From: Rhizobium lentis
GTDB taxonomy: Bacteria; Pseudomonadota; Alphaproteobacteria; Rhizobiales; Rhizobiaceae
Assembly: GCF_017352135.1 (NCBI RefSeq)
Contig: NZ_CP071455.1
Location: forward strand, 558,001-622,000
Direction of reading: 5' to 3'
DNA length: 64,000 bases
Shown: positions 56,813-64,000 of the stretch, in pieces
How the letters are laid out: each line of letters begins with the position of its first letter
Position numbering within the stretch: the stretch's first letter is position 1
Program-made: the position numbers and the translations under genes
The notes under the pieces: model-generated
The model's input: the letters and a program-made list of their open reading frames with translations, nothing else
What the model was told of the DNA's origin: nothing
The model's database searches: none

Positions 56813-57892
56813 TCAGCTCACCGTCTCGCCCAGCGTGTCCGCGACATAGGCACCGCGCGCGCCCATCGGCAGCGGCGGGCCTGTGGTCGTGTCCTTCGCG
56901 GTCTGGTGTTCCAGCTCGGCGTTGAGCTCTGCCCCGAGGATGAGAATGACGACGGAAAGCCAGATCCAGACGAGGAAACCGATCAGCGCGCCAAGCGTGC
57001 CGTAAGTCGCGTTGTAATTGGCGAAATGCTCGAGATAGAAGGAGAAGCCGACCGACATGGCGGCCCAGGCGAATGTGGTCAGCCCCGCGCCCCACGTCAT
57101 CCAGCGGACCCTGGCAGGCTCACGGCTCGGGCCGAAACGATAGACCAAGGTCACGGCCACGGCGACGACGAAAAGAAGCAGCGGCCATCTCAGGAGAAGC
57201 GCCATATTCTCCTTGAACTGGTCGAGCCAGAGATAGGAGAGCACGACGGGCATCACGCCGACGAGCGCCACCATGACGACGGCGAAAACCATCGCGCATA
57301 GGGTGAAACAGAGGCCGATCAGGTTCAGCCTGATGAGACTGCGCTTCTCCCTTTCCTCATAGGCGACGTTCATGGCGTCGAAGATCGCCAGCGTGCCGCT
57401 ATGGGTGCTCCAGAGCGCGATCGCGAGACCGATGAAGAATGTGATGCCGAGGGTGCTTTCGCGATTTTCGACGAGCGCCTTGATCTGGTCGGCAAGAAGA
57501 TCAAAGGCACCGGGCGGCAGCAGGATGGCGAGCTCGCGCAGATGTTCTGAAATCGTCACCGGATCGGCCACCAGCCCATAGAGCGAGACGAGGGCCGCGA
57601 GCGCAGGGAATATCGCCAGCAGCAGATAAAAGGTCACGCCCGCGGCAATCAGGGTGACCCGGTCGTCCAGGATCTCATGGAACACACGCCAGAACACATC
57701 GCGAAGACCGCTCAGCGGAATGGCTTCCGGCGTGGCCGCACTGCGCCCATGATCATCACCGGACCAGGCGGTTGGGGCAGGCGGAGCCAGCGAACCGCGC
57801 TGCCTTGCCTGCACAAACACAAACACCCCGATCGCGGCCGCCATCATTGCGGCGGCGAGCGGATATCTCTTGAGGTGGAGCACCTCAGCCAT
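56813..57892 (-). CDS. YihY/BrkB-family membrane protein
   Basis: 359 residues. The N-terminal helix (AAAMMAAAIGVFVFVQA) is followed by a BrkB-type six-helix core: RVTLIAAGVTFYLLLAIFPA and VYRFGPSREPARVRWMTWGA are typical. GTLGALIGFLVWIWLSVVIL closes it. Function in this family is unknown (once called RNase BN wrongly). ATG 57892 is preceded by GGAGGATAGGGTA. Confidence 0.88.
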   Translation of the reverse strand: MAEVLHLKRYPLAAAMMAAAIGVFVFVQARQRGSLAPPAPTAWSGDDHGRSAATPEAIPLSGLRDVFWRVFHEILDDRVTLIAAGVTFYLLLAIFPALAALVSLYGLVADPVTISEHLRELAILLPPGAFDLLADQIKALVENRESTLGITFFIGLAIALWSTHSGTLAIFDAMNVAYEEREKRSLIRLNLIGLCFTLCAMVFAVVMVALVGVMPVVLSYLWLDQFKENMALLLRWPLLLFVVAVAVTLVYRFGPSREPARVRWMTWGAGLTTFAWAAMSVGFSFYLEHFANYNATYGTLGALIGFLVWIWLSVVILILGAELNAELEHQTAKDTTTGPPLPMGARGAYVADTLGETVS

Positions 57893-57977
57893 TACCCTAT
57901 CCTCCGATTTGCTTCGGGGATAACGCTGCGCGCCGCTAAAGGATGCAAGCCATTGCTTTCCCGCGGAGAATCCCGGC

Positions 57978-57989
57978 GGGGGGGGGGGG
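57978..57989. repeat. Run of twelve G
   Basis: An uninterrupted G12 tract lies 86 bp upstream of the BrkB-type gene start. It is prone to slippage and may be either a variable regulatory tract or a base-calling artefact. Confidence 0.6.
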
Positions 57990-58298
57990 TGGCTCGCCTG
58001 CAGCGATGAGCACGGCGGGTCAGAATCCGGCACCGTTTCACAGATTCATAAGCAGCTGATTTTGTTGAATTGGTTTCGAGCTACGGAAGCGAACCAGCAG
58101 TTTGATTTCGTTACTAGGGCATGAGCGCAATTTTGGTCACCGCCGCCGGGGTGCGGCTTTGCGGTTCCGAGGCAGAATATTCGCGCGAAAAACGTCCAAA
58201 GAGCGCGGTTCGAACCTGAATTCGGCGTCAAATATCAAGGCTCGAGCGACGCCTCGCACCAGCGGCGGCCAACCGAGTGGAGACGAGGCAGGTCAATC

Positions 58299-60041
58299 CT
58301 ATTCCGGCAACCCGGCCTTGCGCAATGCCGATGCCAGCTTATCCATGAGCTGAGGCCGCACGACATCCATTCGCACAAACTCGCTGATCGTCCAGCCGGG
58401 CGCGACCTCCAGCAGTCGCCCGGCCGCCGCTCGGGCGGCCTCCAGCCGGTCAAGATTGGCATAGCTCGCCACCAGGCTGGCGTGGAGAATGCTGAAGCCA
58501 GGGTTCACCTGAATACCGAGCGCTGAATATTTTACCGCGTCCTCGAAGTGCGCGGTAAACAGGCTGACCCAGGCCAATGCCAGATAGGAATGATAGTTCA
58601 TCGGATCGAGCGGACTGAGCCGGAGCGCCTTGAATGCGTGATCGCGCGACTGCTCATAGGTTTCGTTGAACATATGCACCATCGAACTCAGCCCGTAGGC
58701 GAGCGACGCATTGCCGTCCAGCATCAGCGCCCTGTCGAGCGCGTTGATCGAGCGGTCGTAATCATGGGTGATCGTCGCGTGAACGAATGCGCCCAGGCAA
58801 AGCGCCTGCGGATCGTCCCCGCCGGTATTGAGCGCCGCGTTCGCGTGTCTCAGCGCCGCAGCCCTGTCCTCGGGATGGAAGCCGCCACGCAGGAAACGCT
58901 GCTCATATCCCCAGGCAGCATAGCCATGGGCGCAGGCGTAGCTGGGATCGAGGCGCAAGGCCTCGCCCAACAATCGCAGGGCTTCGCCGGTCTCCGCCGG
59001 GGTGTTGGCATAGCTGTGCGGCAAGGCGCGGAGGAAAAAGTCGTAGGCATCAAGGCTATCCGGCCGTTTGCGGCGTGCACGCTCGATCTCCGCGCGCCAG
59101 ATCGTCGGCTCAAGCGTGCCGACAATGCGTTCAGTCAACTGATCCTGTAAGTCGAAGATATCCTCGGCCGCGCCCTCGAACCTGTCGGCCCAGATGTGGG
59201 TTGCGTCCTTGCCCTCAATGAGTTGCGCGGTGATGCGCAACCGGTTCGCCGCCCGCCTGATACTGCCTTCCAGCACGTAGCGGACACCGAGTTCCCTGGC
59301 GATCTGCCGGATGTCGATCGTCCTGCCTTTGTAAGCGAAAGTGGAATTTCGCGCGATGACGAACAGGCTCGGAATCTTCGAAAGATTGGTGATGACATCC
59401 TCGACCAATCCATCGGCGAAATACTCCTGCTCGGGATCGCCGCTCATGTTTGCAAAGGCCAGAACGGCGATCGACGGCTTGTTCGGCAGGGGAGGCGCCC
59501 TCGCCAACCGCGCTTCCGGAGACGTGCCTTCCTGCACGATGCGGTGGACTGTGATCGGCTCGGCAATGTTCTTGACCTGCTGCTCGCCCATCGATTCGAA
59601 TCCGAAGGCAAGGGTCTTTTCGACCTCGCGCACCACCTTGCCGGAGATGCATATGCCGCCGGGATCGCCGAGCTGCTGCAGACGCGCCGACACGTTGACG
59701 CCCTCCCCATAGCGGTCGTCGCCATCGACGATGACCTCGCCGAGATTGAGCCCTATTCTCAGCTCCAGCCGCTCGTTCTGCGGCACCTCCGCATTGCGCT
59801 CGTTCAGCGCGCGCTGCAGCGATACGGCGCATTCAACGGCATCCACGACGCTGCCGAATTCGGCAAGCAAGCCATCACCCATGAGCTTGAAGATGCAGCC
59901 GCGTCGCTTGGCGATTTCCGGCTCGATCACTTCCTTGCGTATCCCGGTGAGGCGCTCGAACGTCCCCGTCTCGTCACGCTCCATCAGCGCCGAGTACCCA
60001 ACCACGTCGGCCGCTAGGATCGCCGCAAGCTTCCTGTCCAT
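58299..60041 (-). CDS. Class III cyclase with TolB-like and TPR domains
   Basis: 580 residues from ATG 60041 (GAGGGACAG upstream). N-terminal cyclase domain (1-170) with metal Asp (AILAADVVGYSALM, KLMGDGLLAEFG) and RYGEGVNVSARLQQL. Then a TolB/FlgO-like region (about 195-310, IAVLAFANMSGDPEQEYFAD), then several TPR units (from about 350, for example LDAYDFFLRALPHSYANTPA). This architecture is abundant in rhizobia. It probably makes cAMP under control of the TPR region. Confidence 0.88.
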   Translation of the reverse strand: MDRKLAAILAADVVGYSALMERDETGTFERLTGIRKEVIEPEIAKRRGCIFKLMGDGLLAEFGSVVDAVECAVSLQRALNERNAEVPQNERLELRIGLNLGEVIVDGDDRYGEGVNVSARLQQLGDPGGICISGKVVREVEKTLAFGFESMGEQQVKNIAEPITVHRIVQEGTSPEARLARAPPLPNKPSIAVLAFANMSGDPEQEYFADGLVEDVITNLSKIPSLFVIARNSTFAYKGRTIDIRQIARELGVRYVLEGSIRRAANRLRITAQLIEGKDATHIWADRFEGAAEDIFDLQDQLTERIVGTLEPTIWRAEIERARRKRPDSLDAYDFFLRALPHSYANTPAETGEALRLLGEALRLDPSYACAHGYAAWGYEQRFLRGGFHPEDRAAALRHANAALNTGGDDPQALCLGAFVHATITHDYDRSINALDRALMLDGNASLAYGLSSMVHMFNETYEQSRDHAFKALRLSPLDPMNYHSYLALAWVSLFTAHFEDAVKYSALGIQVNPGFSILHASLVASYANLDRLEAARAAAGRLLEVAPGWTISEFVRMDVVRPQLMDKLASALRKAGLPE

Positions 60042-60159
60042 CTGTCCCTCACACGACGGCATGCCGAACATTAACATAGAAGCAGAAAGCCACCTAGGGA
60101 GCCGCCTCCGGTATCGACGGCCAGGATGGATGCCGGTTGAAGCTTGGATTGGGCGATCC

Positions 60160-60389
60160 GTTGTCCGCGGACAACCGGTCAATGTAGAACCCGCAGGACA
60201 TGCCAAAGGCGGGCCTCCGCAGAATACTCGTGTCACACCGGGAACGTATGGCTTCCATACCGTCGACTTCCATACCGAACTGGCGTCACCAGCACATGGC
60301 ACCTCGACTGGCGTAGACGGTCAGGCGGCTTCTCGCGCCCTTGCTGGCAGGCTGACATTCACCATCTCTTCGGTTGTCCGCGGACAACG
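60160..60389. promoter_or_regulatory. Two perfect 16-bp palindromes fitting the repABC parS consensus
   Basis: GTTGTCCGCGGACAAC occurs at 60160-60175 and 60374-60389. Each is a perfect palindrome and agrees with GTTNNCNGCNNNNAAC at all fixed positions. A half site (AGCGGACAAC) follows at 60407-60416. They are 119 and 333 bp upstream of the cyclase-TPR start. Either RepB-type centromere sites or a regulator operator could explain them. Confidence 0.6.
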
Positions 60390-60658
60390 CTCCCCAAGCT
60401 GGCGATAGCGGACAACCGGGTGACACATCCGCCCCGCCCTCCTTCTTCGACATTCCCTGCACGGCATCGACGCAACCACCTGGCTTGAATTCGCCTCATT
60501 GCGGCACTACCTCGTGACGAGCCGAAGCGCTGCACCCCTCCTGGGTTGCTTCGGCCCGATGGACAGCATTCCTCCTCCCATGCTGTCGGTCACTATCGAA
60601 GCCCGGCGCCTCTCTCCCCGCGCCGGGCTTCTGTCAGTTCGATGCACCAGCGCACCCG

Positions 60659-60700
60659 CCTCATCCTTCGTGGCCCCTTGCGGGGCGCCTCAGGATGAGG
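60659..60700. repeat. REP-type palindrome
   Basis: CCTCATCCT and AGGATGAGG enclose GCCCCTTGCGGGGC, which is itself an inner stem. This is the form of the common Rhizobiales REP sequences. It lies in the 740-bp gap between the cyclase-TPR gene and the GFA remnant. Confidence 0.7.
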
Positions 60701-60782
60701 CTCTCTTCAACCTGACGCGGCCCAACACCTCCCATTGGATGCAACGCGCCAAGCACCAGGTCAAAAACAACCGAGGCGACAA

Positions 60783-61221
60783 ATGAACAGGCTTGCGCAA
60801 TGCCATTGCGGATCACTGCGCGCAAAGACTTCGGGCGACCCGCTCACGGTGAGCATGTGCCACTGCCGCGATTGCCAGCCGAGAACCGGAGCCGTCGCGG
60901 GAAGCGGTGCGATCTTTGCGAAGGCCGAGGCGACGATCGAGGGCGATCGCAAGATTTTCGAACGGGACGCCGCGCAAGGGCGCAAAGTTCGATTCCACTT
61001 TTGCCCGAACTGCTGGGACGTCATTATTCTTTGAAGGCGACTTCAATCCGGAGCTCTGCGTCATCGCGGCCGGCGCCTTCGCTGACCCGGCATTCCCACC
61101 GCCGTTGGTTTCCGTCTACGAGGAGTCCAGGCATGATAGGGTTCAGCTTCCTCAAGGGGTGAAGCACGCCCAGCGCGGGTTGGCTTCATCGGCGGCGGAC
61201 AAGGAGCCGGGCAACGGATAG
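60783..61221 (+). pseudogene. GFA-family (glutathione-dependent formaldehyde-activating) protein, frameshifted
   Basis: The zinc-ligand motifs QCHCGSLRA, VSMCHCRDCQ and FHFCPNC are present. After CPNC, at about 61014, an extra T shifts the frame; the correct continuation GTSLFFEGDFNPELCVIAAG and the family's VYEESRHD lie in the next frame to 61221. One base removed gives a 145-residue GFA-domain protein. Error or real mutation cannot be told. Confidence 0.75.
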
Positions 61222-61282
61222 CGCCAGCCGGACGGCACTTTGCCTGGAGGCCTCACAGCTGACTTTCAAGCCTACAGCCAGG

Positions 61283-61829
61283 TTACAAACCCCACTTCGG
61301 ACCATCCTCCGATAATCTGATCTCGACCGGATCGCCGCTCACCTCGACCGATGGACCGCCGAGCACGTTCCAGCGAAACAGGTTGAGATGCCAGCCGCCG
61401 GGGATCAATCTCGATCGATCAATGATGCCGTCAGCACCAGCGGCTCTGGCAGCGTCGGCCGTGCGCCATGACGGCGGCTCCTCGCCGGCCGTCAACGCGA
61501 AGCGCCAAGACAAATTAGAGACATTCCGGTCGATGCCGAGCCGTTCACACGCCTGCTGAGCATGCTGATCAAGCACAAGTGCATTGCCGACCGACAGCGG
61601 CACGACAACACGCCGCCGTCCATCCTCGCGCATATAAACCGAAATCGCCATGATCGCCCATTCGGCCGAAGCGCTCATATAGAGGGCAGGCTGGCCGAGC
61701 CTGTGGTAACGGCCCGCGCTCTGGATCGAGTACGCGATCGAGGCGCTCGACCAGCACAGAACGAAAGAAGCGACCGCTCACATTGCGAAAGATGCTCGGC
61801 GGTTCACGTGCTGGCGATTGCTCGTGCAT
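61283..61829 (-). pseudogene. RES-domain protein (possible NAD-degrading toxin), frameshifted
   Basis: The N-terminal half is in one frame (PPSIFRNVSGRFFRSVLVER) and the rest in another (AGRYHRLGQPALYMSASAEW, then ADAARAAGADGIIDRSRLIP), the crossing being near 61720. The RES fold hydrolyses NAD in toxin-antitoxin pairs. No Xre-type antitoxin gene is visible beside it. Arg and Tyr of GRYHR and the Ser/Glu of SAEW are kept. Confidence 0.65.
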
Positions 61830-62251
61830 ATGAGCCTCCGAATTATCGATGCAAAAATGCGACGATCGGCAATCGCCGACAGAGTCGCATCAGCTCTGAG
61901 CATGATGGCGAAAGGCGTACACGGTTCAAACGTGCTCTTTCGCACCTTTTATGGGACTTGAGCCGCCTACAGAAGTAGCGGAAATTAAGTCCAATATCGC
62001 TTCCGCAATTGACATGATCAAAACAAAATCAATGCGTTGTTCCTTCCACCGCAAACCGCGGGACACTGGCAAGCCAAACCCGAGCAGGCGGCCGAATGTG
62101 GACCGGAGTTTTGCGACGATCGCCGCAAGGGAGGGCTTTTCGAAATCGCGCGGCTGGATATTATCTGCTGCGTCAGTCCAAGGACCAGGTGAGGCACTGC
62201 CTCTGAATTACCGATTGCGAAGTTCGAAAGGTCAGCGGAGCTTGCACTGCC
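61830..62251. other. Intergenic stretch, nothing supported
   Basis: Open frames here have no family features and unfavourable codon use. No stem-loop terminator or repeat is evident. An antitoxin gene for the RES protein would be expected near here but none is seen. Confidence 0.45.
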
Positions 62252-62800
62252 ATGAAATCATTCGTTCTGCTGATAGGCTTTCCCGGCGTCGGAAAGCTGA
62301 CGATCGCGAAAGAGTTAAGCCCGCTCCTGGCTGCAAAAGTTATCGATAATCACTGGTTCAATAATCCAATACTGCGTCTGCTCGACGACGACGGGACGAC
62401 ACCCCTTCCCAGCGGAATATGGAAATATACCGGCAGAGTCCGGCAAGCCGTCCTGGATGCGATTGTCGACCATGCCCCTCCTACTGCGAATTTCATCTTC
62501 ACACATGCCGGATTGGGAGGGGATGAGCGCAGCATCCGCACCTTTCAGCAGATTGCCGACGCCGCCCGGCAATGCGAGGCGCTGCTGGTGCCGGTGCGAT
62601 TGCTTTGCGATGAGGAGGAACTGGCGCGCCGCGTTACCATGCCGGCGCGTCGCGAGCGGTTGAAGTCGATTGACGCACAGGCCTCTAGGGAAAGGAGCAG
62701 GCGAGCTCAGGTCCTCGATCCTCAACATCGATTTACCCTGAATTTGGATGTGACATCAAAGACCGCCGAAGCGAGCGCAGCGGCGATGATCATATCCTGA
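62252..62800 (+). CDS. P-loop kinase-like protein
   Basis: 182 residues. LLIGFPGVGKLTIAKELS is a Walker A (GxxGxGKxT), and later VRLLCDEEELARRVTMPARR gives a lid-like Arg-rich segment seen in shikimate/gluconate kinase-like P-loop proteins. NFIFTHAGLGGDERSIRT carries a mid-fold strand. It is a single-gene unit and the substrate is unknown. Similar proteins are often called AAA-family ATPases. Confidence 0.7.
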   Translation: MKSFVLLIGFPGVGKLTIAKELSPLLAAKVIDNHWFNNPILRLLDDDGTTPLPSGIWKYTGRVRQAVLDAIVDHAPPTANFIFTHAGLGGDERSIRTFQQIADAARQCEALLVPVRLLCDEEELARRVTMPARRERLKSIDAQASRERSRRAQVLDPQHRFTLNLDVTSKTAEASAAAMIIS

Positions 62801-62885
62801 GCGTGGCAGCCGGAGACTTCGGTTCGCTTTCGTGCAACGATGTCGTCAACCCGCCGTAGCCAGGGGAAGTTCGCGTTGCGATGGT

Positions 62886-63458
62886 TCAGAGCGCAATTCC
62901 ATTCTCGACCGCCCAAGCGCTAAAACGCTCTTTAGCGGCAGGTCTGGATGTGATTGCCGCTTGCAACCTTCGAGTGGCCTCCGCCTTGTCGCCCGCCAAC
63001 CAAGCTGCGCTGAACGATTTCAAAGATGGGCTATCCCTTAGGGCCGCGGCAACATGCGAGAGGTCGCGATGGATATCGAGCCAAGGCAGTCCGACCGACT
63101 GCATTTTCTCCACCAGATCAGCGGATATTGCGCTTAGGTTTACCCCTGGCTCAACGACCTACCAATGGTCTTGGCCATAGGCAAGACTTCCCAGCCTTTC
63201 TCGAATTGTAGACTCGTACTCCTTGGGCTTGCCGGCAGCTACCCCCTCTCCAGAGAGGGCTGCAACCGACGCCATGTAGACCCCGAGGTTTACAGTAAAT
63301 TGTCCCCTGTCGCCGAAATTGGAGCGACTTGCCTGGACATTGACAATCAACCAGTTTTCGCCGTCGGCTTTATGCCAATTTCGCCCGGATTTCTTAAAAC
63401 CGTGAGCTCGCAGCAGGTCCGCAAACCCAAGTTTGATAACGTCGTCAATGCGATCCAC
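62886..63458 (-). pseudogene. DUF4304-type protein interrupted by a stop codon
   Basis: The frame starts MDRIDDVIKLGFADLLRAHG, then FKKSGRNWHKADGENWLIVN, as in DUF4304 proteins. After LAYGQDHW a TAG at 63161-63159 stops it, yet the same frame continues for 90 codons (VVEPGVNLSAISADLVEKMQ...) without shift. TGG to TAG is one base. The full length would be 190 residues, as expected of the family. Confidence 0.7.
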
Positions 63459-63488
63459 AATCCGCTCCTTGTCTCTTGCTTCAGCTGC

Positions 63489-64000
63489 TCACACCACCAG
63501 CATCCCCTGCCGCTCGGCAATCGTCACCACCGCGCGTGTCCCGGAGTTGAACTCTAGAAAATCCGCCTCGATGCCGTCGCTGAAAATGACGCCGTGTTCC
63601 GGCATTTCGGAGACGATGGTAAGCGGCTGGTTCTGGGAGACGAGACCGGCGACGATGCTCGTGCCGGTCGTGCGGCTGGGGAAGGGTTCGCGGACGAAAT
63701 AGCGCAGGTAATCCGCGTCCCAGGGGAAGGTCATGTCCAGCGCCTTTCGGTCGGGGTCGATGCCGAGCGCGCTTGCAGCTCCGAGCCAGCCGGAATAGAG
63801 GCTCTTCAGCCAGCCGGTCGAGCCCATGCCTGTGGAGACGATGATGCCGCTGGAGGACTGGCGCTCCTCGCGCTCCTCGGCGTGCAGGATGTAACGGGCC
63901 GAGGCGTGGCTTTGCGGGCCGATGAAGAGGTCGTTGACCGCGTGGATGACGGCGCCGGTGTTGAGCGTCGCCTTGGCCATGCTGACCCGCTTGATCGGCC
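63489..64000 (-). CDS. NAD-kinase-like protein, 5' end beyond window
   Basis: The C-terminal 170 residues are present and open at the window edge. SSSGIIVSTGMGSTGWLKSL corresponds to the NAD/diacylglycerol kinase conserved region. HAVNDLFIGPQSHASARYIL precedes it. The lipid-kinase or NAD kinase choice cannot be made without the N-terminus (GGDGT motif). It ends 30 bp from the DUF4304 remnant. Confidence 0.75.
   Translation of the reverse strand, partial: PIKRVSMAKATLNTGAVIHAVNDLFIGPQSHASARYILHAEEREERQSSSGIIVSTGMGSTGWLKSLYSGWLGAASALGIDPDRKALDMTFPWDADYLRYFVREPFPSRTTGTSIVAGLVSQNQPLTIVSEMPEHGVIFSDGIEADFLEFNSGTRAVVTIAERQGMLVV

Noticed and set aside
60250..60280. Repeat of CTTCCATACCG between the two 16-bp palindromes
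   Set aside because: Two short imperfect copies 16 bp apart with no other support; probably chance.

Overview
The window reads as a stretch of a large secondary replicon from a Rhizobium of the R. etli / R. leguminosarum group. The main evidence is a complete repABC replication/partition module (29.5-33.4 kb) with its antisense RNA gene. It is followed by panC-panB and a divergent oxyR/katG pair, an arrangement I recall from the R. etli p42f / R. leguminosarum pRL12 type of plasmid (recollection, not a search). High-GC codon use, RIME-like palindromic repeats, ROK regulators and sugar ABC transporters fit the same assignment.

Left region (0-20 kb). A LysR gene cut by the window edge and two truncated convergent gene remnants are followed by an isochorismatase-family hydrolase and an IS5/IS3 mosaic. 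The IS3 end runs into an HlyC-type acyltransferase gene and has replaced its 3' end. Next comes a compact minus-strand operon: DUF2282 peptide (bufferin-like precursor), DUF692/MNIO oxidase, DUF2063 partner, DoxX, NDH-2-like flavoprotein, membrane-anchored class III cyclase and DUF3307 protein. This is the most interesting system in the window: a peptide-modification operon extended with membrane redox and cyclic-nucleotide genes. Beyond it lie a patatin/3-hydroxybutyrate dehydrogenase pair, a LysR regulator, cupin, MFS and DUF302 genes, a peroxiredoxin-like pair, a small lipoprotein, a GNAT enzyme and a frameshifted IS481-family element.

Middle region (20-40 kb). A carbohydrate uptake and catabolism locus contains two ROK regulators, a Gfo/Idh/MocA dehydrogenase, a binding protein, two permeases, a TIM-barrel isomerase and an ATPase. 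The repABC module follows, with a promoter, operator-like inverted repeats, a parS-like site, a ctRNA gene with promoter and terminator, and an AT-rich segment inside repC. A ProQ/FinO-domain gene sits directly after repC. Then come panC-panB (pantothenate synthesis) and oxyR-katG (peroxide defence), so the replicon carries functions of housekeeping type.

Right region (40-64 kb). A cyclase-YHS fusion lies beside DUF305, Cys/His-rich and DUF3299 exported proteins, suggesting metal or redox stress. After a ROK remnant come a pyridoxamine-oxidase-like/SDR pair with a frameshifted LysR gene, an SDR/TetR divergent pair, an NTF2-like/HxlR divergent pair, a quinone-oxidoreductase-like gene, and a thioesterase / acyl-CoA ligase / thiolase operon. 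An NmrA-like gene, a cupin, a cystathionine gamma-synthase-family enzyme, a YihY/BrkB membrane protein and a third class III cyclase (with TPRs) follow. Near 60.2-60.4 kb there are two perfect 16-bp palindromes that fit the plasmid parS consensus. The last 3.5 kb hold three broken genes (GFA, RES, DUF4304), a P-loop kinase-like gene and a truncated NAD-kinase-like gene.

Single-base frameshifts occur in several genes. From sequence alone I cannot tell real decay from assembly error.
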